Assembly: GCA_943356455.1 (NCBI GenBank)
Contig: CALRFB010000002.1
Span: 19,081 to 35,410 of the forward strand
DNA: 16,330 nucleotides
From: Candidatus Nomurabacteria bacterium
GTDB lineage: Bacteria; Patescibacteriota; Minisyncoccia; Phycocordibacterales; UBA9973
Direction of reading: 5' to 3'
Shown here: in pieces, positions 1-6,757 of the stretch
Layout: each line of letters starts with the position of its first letter
Position numbering within the stretch: the first letter of the stretch is position 1
The notes under the pieces: model-generated
What the model was told of the DNA's origin: nothing
Databases searched by the model: none
Seen by the model: only the letters and a program-made list of their open reading frames with translations
Program-made: the position numbers and the translations under genes

Positions 1-36
1 TTTAAAAAATAAAAGCACCATACGCATTTCAATTAT

Positions 37-915
37 ATGAACAACACATATGCATTACTAGATAGTGGCGAAGGCGAAAAGCTCGAAAAAATCGGTAGTT
101 TTGTCGTGCGACGTCCTGACCCAGAAGCGCTGTGGCACAAAGATCTCAGTGAAGATGCCGGAAAAAAATGGCAACAGGCTGATCTGACGTTTAGTCGAAT
201 AGATTCAAAAACTGGTGCTTGGAAAACAAAAGCAGGTGTAAAGATTTCCGATGATTGGCGTATTGCACACGGCGGCTTGTATTTTATTGTGAAGCCTACA
301 TCGTTTAAACACATTGGTATTTTTCCGGAGCAGATAGCAAATTGGGAATGGATGACAGCGGTTATCGGTACACATACTACACGTGCCGAAAAAGTTTCTG
401 TACTAAATCTGTTTGGATATACAGGTGGTGCGACCCTCGCGGCTGCTAAAGCTGGTGCCGAAGTTACTCATGTTGATGCCTCAAAACCGGTGGTTGACTG
501 GGCGCGCGAAAATGCAGACCTAAATGGTCTCAGCGGTGCGCCTATTAGGTGGCTCGTTGACGATGCATTGTCTTTTGTAAAAAGAGAAGTGAAGCGAGGT
601 AAAAAATATGACGGTATTGTTATGGATCCACCGGCGTTTGGCCGTGGCCCAGACGGAGAAGTCTGGAAGATCGAAGTGCAATTTCTGGAACTTTTTGATG
701 CATGCACACAACTCCTTGCTGACAAACCAGCATTTTTCATAATTTCTGGATATGCATCTGGCTATTCTGCTACAGCGTTCGGTAATTGTTTGAAAAAAAT
801 CGAAGCCATGTATGGGGGATCAATAGAAACACTTGAACTTATTTTGAAAGAGAATTCAGTTCGAAATGTTAGTTTGCCCGCCGGAGTTACAGCGCGTTGG
901 AAAGCCGATCGCTAG
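37..915 (+). CDS. Class I SAM-dependent methyltransferase (COG1092/RlmI-like, probable rRNA methyltransferase)
   Basis: A 292-residue protein with a Rossmann-type methyltransferase core. Seen: the SAM-binding motif LNLFGYTGG at 123-131, an acidic loop HVDAS at 145-149 that should hold the SAM ribose, and the catalytic-type motif DPPAFGRG at 197-204. The segment FPEQIANWEWM around 97-106 is typical of the COG1092 (RlmI/RlmK C-terminal half) family. It lacks the N-terminal PUA domain of E. coli RlmI, so it is a short version. By family it would methylate a base in 23S rRNA, but the exact target cannot be told from sequence. The start is the ATG at 37, with no Shine-Dalgarno sequence. Its TAG stop overlaps the stop of the converging gene. 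Family is confident; RNA target is inference. Confidence 0.85.
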   Translation: MNNTYALLDSGEGEKLEKIGSFVVRRPDPEALWHKDLSEDAGKKWQQADLTFSRIDSKTGAWKTKAGVKISDDWRIAHGGLYFIVKPTSFKHIGIFPEQIANWEWMTAVIGTHTTRAEKVSVLNLFGYTGGATLAAAKAGAEVTHVDASKPVVDWARENADLNGLSGAPIRWLVDDALSFVKREVKRGKKYDGIVMDPPAFGRGPDGEVWKIEVQFLELFDACTQLLADKPAFFIISGYASGYSATAFGNCLKKIEAMYGGSIETLELILKENSVRNVSLPAGVTARWKADR

Positions 916-2033
916 TTGATGTGAATAACAACAATTTCCGGATTCGTCCCCAGTCGAAGTGGTGACATGGCAGTGCCGACACCACAGGTGGTTATGGCAA
1001 AACTTTTTGTCCCCAGAGCGTTGTCTCGGACATTGAGTCCATATGTAAATTCTTTATACATACCCCGAACTATCAAATTGATCGGGAAGAACTGACCGCA
1101 GTGAGTGTGTCCGGAGACAACCAGGGAAACACCTGCGTCGAGTAAGCTTATGGTGTTTGCTGGATCATGCAAAAGTGCAATGCTCGGTTGCTCAGGATTG
1201 AAACCAATTTTTTCTAGTCTGGCTTTTGTCTCGGTGTCTGTTTCCGGATGGTAATCGAGACCAATGATTGCGGTATTGTTGACGGTTGCCGTCGCGTCAA
1301 CTAGAGTCGTCGTGATATTTTTCACTATCGGATAAAAAATATCTGGTTCGCGATTGAATGCTTCGTGATTGCCTGGTGTATATATCGTTCCAAATGTTGA
1401 TTTGATTTGTGCTAGTGGTTCTAGTCCGTTTTTATAATTGAAAACTGGGCCGTCGATGATATCGCCGGCAATTAAAACCAAATCGGGTTTCTGCTCATTT
1501 ACTTTCGTTACAACTTTTTGCATAAAGGCACGACTACGCACAACGCCAAGGTGTGAATCAGAGAAAAGAACAATATTTTTTCCTGACCATGCCGAAGCAA
1601 GCGCGGGGGAGCTGATTTCGTATGTCACTATTCGAGGCTGTGTAGCATTTACTATTCCGTATGCCGTACAACCACAGACGAGTACTACAGCACCGATAGC
1701 AATCGAGTGCATGGGTAATACTACACCGCTAGCTGTACTCACTATGGTAATGAGTGCAAGGAGTAAAGCCGCAAAAAACAAATATAGGAGCATCGGTAAC
1801 CACGTCGCTGCTATTGTGTAGAAAAACGCATTGACACCACTATTTAGGGTACTTCCGATAAGCATTGTCACGATAAGCAAAAGTGGGAGAGCTGTTATAG
1901 TCCAACCAACGATTTGTCGTGAAAGTGGAGTCCGCAATATCCCATAAGAAATCCCTGCTTTAAAAACAAATAACGACACCCCCGCAATGAGTCCCATGAA
2001 TACTGCCGCGAAAAGAATAAATCCGATTTTCAT
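912..2033 (-). CDS. Membrane-anchored metallophosphoesterase (YkuE/YaeI-like)
   Basis: A 373-residue protein if started at the ATG at 2031-2033. The first ~130 residues hold four hydrophobic segments (about 2-24, 43-62, 78-100, 106-128), followed by a calcineurin-like phosphoesterase domain. Metal-binding motifs are all present: DSH (D159, H161), GDIID (D191), GNHE (221-224), LLHD (H289) and GHTHCGQ (308-314, H309 and H311). Relatives such as YaeI and YkuE are membrane-associated phosphoesterases acting on lipid-linked or other phosphodiesters; the substrate here is unknown. An upstream start at 2120 would add 29 residues but would run over the promoter, and its extension does not resemble a leader, so I reject it. 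A -10 box ends 8 nt before the chosen ATG, which supports a leaderless start. Confidence 0.85.
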   Translation of the reverse strand: MKIGFILFAAVFMGLIAGVSLFVFKAGISYGILRTPLSRQIVGWTITALPLLLIVTMLIGSTLNSGVNAFFYTIAATWLPMLLYLFFAALLLALITIVSTASGVVLPMHSIAIGAVVLVCGCTAYGIVNATQPRIVTYEISSPALASAWSGKNIVLFSDSHLGVVRSRAFMQKVVTKVNEQKPDLVLIAGDIIDGPVFNYKNGLEPLAQIKSTFGTIYTPGNHEAFNREPDIFYPIVKNITTTLVDATATVNNTAIIGLDYHPETDTETKARLEKIGFNPEQPSIALLHDPANTISLLDAGVSLVVSGHTHCGQFFPINLIVRGMYKEFTYGLNVRDNALGTKSFAITTCGVGTAMSPLRLGTNPEIVVIHIN

Positions 2034-2041
2034 ATACTTAT

Positions 2042-2047
2042 AGTATA
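2042..2047 (-). promoter_or_regulatory. -10 box for the metallophosphoesterase gene
   Basis: Read on the minus strand this is TATACT (5 of 6 to consensus), with 8 nt between it and the ATG at 2033. A transcript starting 7-8 nt after the -10 would begin at or next to the start codon, so the mRNA is probably leaderless. No convincing -35 element was seen. Confidence 0.5.
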
Positions 2048-2087
2048 ACGCATAGCACCCCGTGAGCCTTTTTTTGAGCTTATTTTC

Positions 2088-2096
2088 TGATAGAAT
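2088..2096 (+). promoter_or_regulatory. Extended -10 promoter for the MFS gene
   Basis: TGATAGAAT fits the extended -10 form TGnTAnnnT, with TAGAAT at 2091-2096. Only 9 nt separate it from the ATG at 2106, so the transcript would be leaderless or nearly so. It faces away from the phosphoesterase promoter in the same 72-bp divergent gap. No good -35 was found at 17 bp. Confidence 0.5.
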
Positions 2097-2105
2097 GACC
2101 GTGGT

Positions 2106-3329
2106 ATGAAAAGGAGTCACTGGTTTCTGTTTTTGACGATATTTATCGATATGCTTGGTGTGGGAATTCTGATACCGATTTTACCCCAACTCCTCGGCGT
2201 ACCGACTTCACAATATTTTCTTCTAGATCCGTCGAAAGCGGATCTCGGTCTTTTTTATCTGGGACTGCTCACAGCCAGCTACCCACTCGCAATATTTTTC
2301 GCGTCCCCAATCCTCGGCGCATTGTCCGATAAATTTGGACGACGACCGATTTTACTTATCTCTATATTTGGCACAGCAATTTCATATATCGTTTTTGCTA
2401 TAGCAATCATTTATAAAAATATTCCACTCCTGTTCATTTCTCGTATTATGGATGGTGTTACAGGAGGAAATATTGCCGTAGCTCAGGCTGCGGTCGCAGA
2501 CACAACTGCTGAAAAAGACCGCACACGTATTTTCGGTATCATGGGCGCTATTTGGGGAATTGGTTTTGTGCTCGGCCCATATATTGGTGGCAAACTTACA
2601 AATCACAATCTGGTATCGTGGTTCTCTTCCTCTACGCCATTTATTTTTGCCGCACTCATATCTCTCATAAATGTAGTTTCGATTTACTTCTTCTTTTCCG
2701 AAACAAATCTTTCACTACAAAAAACAAAAAAAGTTGATTATTTTGGTGCTATAAAAAATATTATAAAAGCCAATAGTTTTCCAACCATTCGGAGACTTTT
2801 CTTGACCGTATTTATATTTACAGCGGGATTTACATTCTTCACTTCGTTTTTCAATGTGTACGTTTCGCGGAAATTTAATTTTACAGCCAATGACGTCGGA
2901 AACTTTTTTGGTTTTGTTGGTGTCTGCATTATTTTTGCTCAGCTCGTTATCGTCCCAGCTATTTCACGTCGTTGTGCAGACTGGAAAACATTGCGCTATG
3001 CATATTTTTTCACAGCCATCGGTCTTGCTCTAACTTTTTTCGCAAAAAAACCGTCCGTTCTCTATTTCTTGGTTTTGCCATTTGCTATTCCATACGGCCT
3101 CCTACAATCCAATTTTACTTCTCTCATTACCCGTAAAGCTGACCCGGAGCGTCGTGGGGAAGTGCTCGGTATAAATACATCGATCGTGTCACTCGCACAG
3201 GCTATCCCGCCACTTTTGGCAGGGGTCGTTGCTGCTCTCATCTCGCCTTGGACCCCGATGGCGATCGCTGCAATCTTGATTTTTATCGCCGGTATTGTCT
3301 TTCGAAAGAATGCTCAAAACTATGCGTAA
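2106..3329 (+). CDS. MFS transporter, DHA1/TetA-like drug efflux family
   Basis: A 407-residue integral membrane protein with about 12 hydrophobic segments, the usual major facilitator length. Motif A is visible between TM2 and TM3 as GALSDKFGRR (71-80). Motif C of drug/proton antiporters is present in the fifth segment as GAIWGIGFVLGPYIGG (147-162). The N-terminal pattern (IDMLGVGILIPILPQLL) and the AQAAVADTT stretch near 126-134 resemble TetA-type tetracycline/multidrug exporters. By family it would export a small molecule in exchange for protons across the cytoplasmic membrane. The substrate cannot be named, and a nutrient or metabolite role is possible in a host-dependent cell. It lies 21 bp before the FKBP gene. 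Confidence 0.85.
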   Translation: MKRSHWFLFLTIFIDMLGVGILIPILPQLLGVPTSQYFLLDPSKADLGLFYLGLLTASYPLAIFFASPILGALSDKFGRRPILLISIFGTAISYIVFAIAIIYKNIPLLFISRIMDGVTGGNIAVAQAAVADTTAEKDRTRIFGIMGAIWGIGFVLGPYIGGKLTNHNLVSWFSSSTPFIFAALISLINVVSIYFFFSETNLSLQKTKKVDYFGAIKNIIKANSFPTIRRLFLTVFIFTAGFTFFTSFFNVYVSRKFNFTANDVGNFFGFVGVCIIFAQLVIVPAISRRCADWKTLRYAYFFTAIGLALTFFAKKPSVLYFLVLPFAIPYGLLQSNFTSLITRKADPERRGEVLGINTSIVSLAQAIPPLLAGVVAALISPWTPMAIAAILIFIAGIVFRKNAQNYA

Positions 3330-3336
3330 AAACGTG

Positions 3337-3342
3337 TATACT
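3337..3342 (+). promoter_or_regulatory. -10 box for the FKBP gene
   Basis: TATACT with 8 nt to the ATG at 3351, predicting transcription from the start codon or a base or two before it. It lies in the 21-bp gap after the MFS stop, so this gene may have its own leaderless transcript besides readthrough from upstream. Confidence 0.45.
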
Positions 3343-3350
3343 CTGTACGT

Positions 3351-3815
3351 ATGAATAAAACAATCGTTTCAATTGTTGTCATAGTAGCCGTCATTATTGT
3401 CGGTTGGTATTTATTAAATAATAAAAATAAAACAGGTATGAATGATACTCAACAGCAAGTGTATGAAAATATTTTAGAAGGAGGCAAACTTAAGACAGCT
3501 ATACTTGTTGAAGGCACAGGTACAGCAGCTAAAATCGGAGACACCGTTACCGTAAATTACACTGGTACATTGGAAAACGCTACAAAGTTTGATTCAAATG
3601 TTGATCCAGCTTTTGGCCACGTTGAGCCATTTAGTTTTACGCTTGGTCAAGGACGTGTTATTCAAGGTTGGGAATTGGGAGTACTCGGTATGAAGATTGG
3701 TGAAAAGCGTAAAATAACTATTGCCCCAGAACTTGGCTACGGCGCGGCAAGTGTTGGTAAAATCCCGGCAAATTCAACGCTTATTTTTGAAGTTGAAGTC
3801 ACTGCAATAAACTAA
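3351..3815 (+). CDS. Membrane-anchored FKBP-type peptidyl-prolyl cis-trans isomerase
   Basis: A 154-residue protein: an N-terminal hydrophobic segment (about 4-22) with one preceding lysine, a short polar linker, then a complete FKBP domain (about 45-154). Residues lining the FK506/proline pocket in the family are visible: Y70, F80-D81, the VIQGWE segment (V103, I104, W107) and Y130 in APELGYG. It should catalyse proline isomerisation in proteins outside the cytoplasmic membrane, tethered by the N-terminal segment; no lipobox cysteine is seen, so it is an uncleaved anchor rather than a lipoprotein. It sits between a transporter and another single-pass surface protein, fitting an envelope-folding role. 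Family assignment is secure; location is inferred. Confidence 0.92.
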   Translation: MNKTIVSIVVIVAVIIVGWYLLNNKNKTGMNDTQQQVYENILEGGKLKTAILVEGTGTAAKIGDTVTVNYTGTLENATKFDSNVDPAFGHVEPFSFTLGQGRVIQGWELGVLGMKIGEKRKITIAPELGYGAASVGKIPANSTLIFEVEVTAIN

Positions 3816-3837
3816 ACACTCTATCGTCATCTCTTGT

Positions 3838-4623
3838 ATGATTACAGATATTCAAAAAAAGAGGCTCGTCGGAGGAGTAATTCTTTTCCTCGTGCTAGTT
3901 TCTGCGTTTTTGGCGGTTAAAATCGTCAATGAAATTCGTGCTGGTAAATATATCGGCACAACAGATACACCAAGTACAATTACCGTTTCCGGTGATAGCG
4001 ATGTATTTGCTGCGCCCGATATCGCGACTATTTCGTTTACAGCACGTGGCGAAGGTGCAACTACCAAAGATGCACAAGCCAAAGAAAGCGAATCGGTAAA
4101 TAAAGCTATTGCCTATTTGAAAGGCAAAGGTATTGCTGATAAAGATATTAAAACCAGCAATTACTATACACAGCCTAAATATGATTACGGTATTTGTGCC
4201 ACAAACTACTGTCCAATGCGTGCCACAAAAATCGTTGCATATGAAGCAAATCAAACAGTTGATGTAAAAATTCGCAACCTTGATACCGTGGGTGACATCG
4301 TTACTGGACTTGGTACGGCAGGTATCACAGATATCAGTGGTCCAAACTTCACTATCGAAAATCAAGACGCGTTACAAAACCAAGCTCGTGCCGATGCTAT
4401 CAAAGAAGCTCGTGCAAAAGCTGAAACACTAGCTTCACAACTCGGTGTTCATATCGTTCGTGTCTCCAATTTTCAAGAATCGAACGGCGGTTACTATCCG
4501 ATGGTCTACGGAGCCAAAGATGCTATGACGTCTACTGGTAGTGCACCAGCACCGACTCCCGCAATGCCTACAGGTGAGAATAAAATCACTTCGAATGTAA
4601 CGATTACGTACGAAATACGATAA
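3838..4623 (+). CDS. SIMPL (DUF541, YggE-like) domain protein, membrane anchored
   Basis: A 261-residue protein with an N-terminal transmembrane segment (about 11-30) and a SIMPL/DUF541 domain from about 46 to the end. The TITVSGDSDVFAAPDIATISF opening (to about 67), the VDVKIRNLD segment and the RADAIKEARAKAETLASQLGV helix are typical of the family. SIMPL proteins (E. coli YggE, Brucella BP26) form oligomers outside the cytoplasmic membrane and are linked to oxidative stress resistance, but no enzymatic function is established. Two cysteines, C120 and C125, could form a disulfide if exported. A Pro/Ala-rich stretch (about 237-246) interrupts the C-terminal part. It follows the FKBP gene by 22 bp and is probably co-transcribed. 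Confidence 0.85.
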   Translation: MITDIQKKRLVGGVILFLVLVSAFLAVKIVNEIRAGKYIGTTDTPSTITVSGDSDVFAAPDIATISFTARGEGATTKDAQAKESESVNKAIAYLKGKGIADKDIKTSNYYTQPKYDYGICATNYCPMRATKIVAYEANQTVDVKIRNLDTVGDIVTGLGTAGITDISGPNFTIENQDALQNQARADAIKEARAKAETLASQLGVHIVRVSNFQESNGGYYPMVYGAKDAMTSTGSAPAPTPAMPTGENKITSNVTITYEIR

Positions 4624-4645
4624 TAGTTTTTATTTTTGCAGGCGA

Positions 4646-4674
4646 TTGACTACTAGTAAAATACAGGGTATCAT
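4646..4674 (+). promoter_or_regulatory. Promoter of the secE-nusG operon
   Basis: TTGACT at 4646-4651 and TATCAT at 4669-4674 are separated by 17 bp, a near-consensus sigma-70 type promoter. Transcription would start at about 4681, which is the first base of the GC-rich hairpin described next. The leader to the secE ATG is then about 57 nt, the longest plain leader in the window. Confidence 0.65.
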
Positions 4675-4680
4675 ACTAAT

Positions 4681-4703
4681 ACCGTCCCCCGGGGCGGTTT
4701 TTT
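4681..4703 (+). terminator. GC-rich hairpin with U-tract between the SIMPL gene and secE
   Basis: A 7-bp stem (4681-4687 with 4692-4698, one G-U pair) closes a CCCG loop and is followed by a run of T ending at 4703. It has the form of an intrinsic terminator for the upstream genes. It also starts at the predicted start site of the secE transcript, so in that transcript it would be a 5'-terminal hairpin. Confidence 0.65.
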
Positions 4704-4715
4704 AGTAAGGAATTT

Positions 4716-4729
4716 TCGCCAGTTGGCGA
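4716..4729 (+). promoter_or_regulatory. Small hairpin in the secE leader
   Basis: TCGCC (4716-4720) and GGCGA (4725-4729) can pair around an AGTT loop, ending 8 nt before the secE ATG. It may affect ribosome loading, since no Shine-Dalgarno sequence lies next to the start. Function is unknown. Confidence 0.3.
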
Positions 4730-4737
4730 CCAATATT

Positions 4738-4923
4738 ATGAAAGCTATCGACTATATTAAATCAACGAAAGAGGAAATGAAGCAGGTAACATGGCCGACT
4801 CGACAAGAAGTCTTGGTCTCGACATTTGCTGTTATTCTTATTTCTGTCGGCACAGCATACTTCCTTTGGGCCTTCGACACACTCTTCTCATACGGCCTCG
4901 GCAAACTTCTCAATATCAATTAA
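4738..4923 (+). CDS. secE: Preprotein translocase subunit SecE
   Basis: A 61-residue single-span SecE. The family signature EEMKQVTWPTRQEV is at 12-25, followed by one transmembrane segment (about 28-46). SecE clamps SecY in the SecYEG translocon and is essential for protein export. This is the short, one-TM form common in most bacteria, unlike the three-span E. coli protein. I chose the ATG at 4738; a TTG at 4723 would add five residues but lies inside the leader hairpin and has no support. nusG follows 27 bp downstream, the classic secE-nusG order. Confidence 0.95.
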   Translation: MKAIDYIKSTKEEMKQVTWPTRQEVLVSTFAVILISVGTAYFLWAFDTLFSYGLGKLLNIN

Positions 4924-4950
4924 CATTTTTTATTTTTTACTTTTACCACC

Positions 4951-5496
4951 ATGGCAAAACAAGAAACAACTGGACAACGACATTGGTACGCAATCCATAC
5001 CTACTCGGGCTATGAAAACGCCGTCATGAGAAACCTCAGACAGCGTATCGATTCATTGGGCATGGAAGACAGGATTTTCAACGTCATCGTACCTGTTGAG
5101 AAAAAAATCAAAATCAAAGGCGGGAAACGTATTGAACAGGAAGAAAAAATTTACCCCGGTTATGTACTCGTTGACATGATCGTAACGGACGACTCATGGT
5201 TCGTTGTTCGCAACACGCCACGTGTGACTGGTTTCGTTGGTGCTGGTGTTAATCCAGTTCCACTTTCACAACCTGAAATAGACAATCTATTCTCTCGTAT
5301 GGATGACAAAAGTGTTACACACAATATCGACCTTGTTGTTGGCGAAACAGTGCTTATTGCCGACGGTCCTTTCAAGGAACTCGAAGGCAAAATCTCAGCC
5401 GTCGATACCGACCGAGGCAAAGTCCGTGTCCTCGTCTCTATGTTCGGCCGCGAAACTCCAGTAGAGCTCGACTTCTTACAGGTTAAAAAGCTCTAA
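4951..5496 (+). CDS. nusG: Transcription termination/antitermination factor NusG
   Basis: A 181-residue protein of normal length. The NGN domain (about 10-115) starts with HWYAIHTYSGYE and includes EEKIYPGYVLVDM; the KOW domain (about 128-165) shows VGETVLIADGPFKELEGKI. NusG binds the RNA polymerase clamp, raises processivity, and links polymerase to Rho or the ribosome. It is the second gene after the secE promoter. Its stop codon touches the -35 element of the first rplK promoter. No terminator lies between nusG and rplK, so some readthrough into rplK is likely. Confidence 0.97.
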   Translation: MAKQETTGQRHWYAIHTYSGYENAVMRNLRQRIDSLGMEDRIFNVIVPVEKKIKIKGGKRIEQEEKIYPGYVLVDMIVTDDSWFVVRNTPRVTGFVGAGVNPVPLSQPEIDNLFSRMDDKSVTHNIDLVVGETVLIADGPFKELEGKISAVDTDRGKVRVLVSMFGRETPVELDFLQVKKL

Positions 5497-5534
5497 TTGA
5501 GTCGTTTGACGGAAAGCCTATAATCAGGTAATAT
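5497..5534 (+). promoter_or_regulatory. Two overlapping promoters for rplK
   Basis: Promoter 1: TTGAGT at 5497-5502, 16 bp, TATAAT at 5519-5524. Promoter 2: TTGACG at 5506-5511, 17 bp, TAATAT at 5529-5534. They are offset by about 10 bp and would give start sites near 5531 and 5541. The leader to the ATG at 5603 is about 60-70 nt. It contains a possible weak hairpin at 5558-5574 (AGGT paired with ACCT, with an inner AA/TT pair set). Confidence 0.6.
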
Positions 5535-5602
5535 CCTAGTCGTTACGCAGTTGCTTCAGGTTAAGCGTTTACCTCAAAAACGCACCAATTTCAAAATCAT
5601 TT

Positions 5603-6028
5603 ATGGCAAAGAAAATTATCAAAAAAGTAAAAGTTTTGGCGCCAGCCGGTAAGGCTACGCCAGCGCCACCACTTGGACCCGCACTCGGTCAGGCAGGCGT
5701 GAACATCGGCGATTTCGTTCAGAAGTTCAACGCCGCAAGTCAGGAGTGGATCGGTGAGACTGTTGGTGTCAAAATCAATGTCTACGAAGATCGTACGTAC
5801 GATTTCGTTGTCAAAACTCCAATCACTTCAGCGCTCATCTTTAAGGCTGCAGGTATTGAGAAAGGTTCAGGTAAACCAAACATTTCAAAGTCCGGCAAAA
5901 TCACACGCGCTCAGTTGCGAGAGATTGCTGAAAAGAAAATCCGTGACCTCAATGCCAACGATATTGAAGCCGCTATGAAAATCGTTGAGGGTACTGCCCG
6001 CAACGCCGGCGTCCAGATTGTTGACTAA
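5603..6028 (+). CDS. rplK: 50S ribosomal protein L11 (uL11)
   Basis: A 141-residue protein, standard length. The N-terminal signature [19 protein letters not shown] spans about 21-39 and the C-terminal rRNA-binding domain runs from about 70 to the end. L11 binds the GTPase-associated region of 23S rRNA and interacts with elongation factors and with RelA in organisms that have it. In most bacteria rplA (L1) follows directly; here a strong terminator follows and the next gene is dcd on the other strand, so rplK is transcribed alone. Start: ATG at 5603, no Shine-Dalgarno sequence. Confidence 0.97.
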   Translation: MAKKIIKKVKVLAPAGKATPAPPLGPALGQAGVNIGDFVQKFNAASQEWIGETVGVKINVYEDRTYDFVVKTPITSALIFKAAGIEKGSGKPNISKSGKITRAQLREIAEKKIRDLNANDIEAAMKIVEGTARNAGVQIVD

Positions 6029-6045
6029 TACGATACATAAAAAAA

Positions 6046-6067
6046 GCCCGCATTATGCGGGCTTTTT
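6046..6067. terminator. Bidirectional terminator between rplK and dcd
   Basis: GCCCGCA (6046-6052) pairs with TGCGGGC (6056-6062) around TTA. It is preceded by a run of A from 6040 and followed by TTTTT at 6063-6067, so it can end transcription from both rplK (plus) and dcd (minus). Confidence 0.85.
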
Positions 6068-6068
6068 G

Positions 6069-6674
6069 CTACTGTTTTTTTGATTCAATTTGTTTTACAA
6101 ATTCTAGCCAGCTATTTTTTCCATTTTCGAAATTTCGGAAATACTTACTTGGATGCGGTGACGTGCTGTCATAGGCACCTTTGTAAAGTTTTTCCGAAGG
6201 AACAGGGGAGGAAAGCTGAGCAAATTTAATCTGCGCGACAGGCATTCCGTAATACAAAGGAATAGCTTGATCGTGATAATTGAAAAGCTCGAGCGTCATA
6301 CATAGGCTATTTCCCGGGTTGAGAGTACTCGCAGTGACATGTACTGCAATACCATTTCGAGCTAATCCAGATAGGCCATCGAGCGCGCCCAGGTGACATG
6401 CATCAACTCCGGTTTTTTCAATGGCTACACCGAGTGCAAATTGGTGAGGGTGGAGTATGAACGGTTTATCTATCGGTATGATAACCGAATCCATGTGTTC
6501 GGCCGGATCATGCTTGAGTTCAAGCATTGGTCGGTTGCCTTTTTTGAATACTAAAAATTCTTTACCAAGATGGAGATCGATAGAAGCTCCATTGATACTG
6601 TTGGGAAACAAAGGGTCAACAGTGATTGATTTTTGCCCCAGTGCTTTTTCGAGATCGTTTGCTGATAGGTACAT
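6069..6674 (-). CDS. dcd: dCTP deaminase
   Basis: A 201-residue protein of the dUTPase/dCTP deaminase trimer fold. Family blocks are clear: GASIDLHLG (29-37), HPHQFALGVAIE (75-86), LSGLARNGIAVHVTA (101-115) and the MTLELFN block (126-132). The E. coli catalytic residues S111, R115 and E138 correspond, with a constant offset of 9, to S102, R106 and E129 here. Two neighbours in the GRSS motif differ: R110 is L101 and S112 is G103. The enzyme converts dCTP to dUTP, the first step towards dTMP, and dut and thyA are both close by. It ends 2 nt from the shared terminator. The family is sure; strict dCTP specificity is likely but not proven given the motif change. Confidence 0.88.
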   Translation of the reverse strand: MYLSANDLEKALGQKSITVDPLFPNSINGASIDLHLGKEFLVFKKGNRPMLELKHDPAEHMDSVIIPIDKPFILHPHQFALGVAIEKTGVDACHLGALDGLSGLARNGIAVHVTASTLNPGNSLCMTLELFNYHDQAIPLYYGMPVAQIKFAQLSSPVPSEKLYKGAYDSTSPHPSKYFRNFENGKNSWLEFVKQIESKKQ

Positions 6675-6692
6675 AGTGTTACGTTTTCACCA

Positions 6693-6720
6693 ATACTAAT
6701 GAAATCTCACCAAATGTCCA
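6693..6720 (-). promoter_or_regulatory. Promoter of dcd
   Basis: On the minus strand: TGGACA (6715-6720, 5 of 6 to consensus), 16 bp, TAGTAT (6693-6698). The start site would be near 6686, giving a leader of about 12 nt before the ATG at 6674. Confidence 0.5.
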
Positions 6721-6721
6721 G

Positions 6722-6757
6722 CAAAATAAAAAGCGACACTTATGTGCCGCTTTTGTT
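6722..6757 (-). terminator. Terminator after thyA
   Basis: AAGCG-A-CAC (6731-6739) pairs with GTG-C-CGCTT (6744-6752) around TTAT with one A-C mismatch. On the minus strand it is followed by TTTTTATTTT, directly after the thyA stop at 6758. The plus side also has a short T run (6751-6754), so weak bidirectional activity is possible. Confidence 0.75.

Noticed and set aside
2034..2120. An upstream ATG at 2120 (minus) extending the phosphoesterase by 29 residues and overlapping the MFS gene
   Set aside because: The extension crosses the divergent promoter region and is not signal-like; the ATG at 2033 starts a clean membrane segment and has a -10 box 8 nt upstream.
3895..4365. A 156-residue minus-strand open frame opposite the SIMPL gene
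   Set aside because: Cysteine-rich composition with no domain, no promoter, and fully inside a well-supported gene; a shadow frame.
4723..4737. TTG start for SecE
   Set aside because: It lies within the leader hairpin and adds five residues; the ATG at 4738 gives a normal SecE N-terminus.
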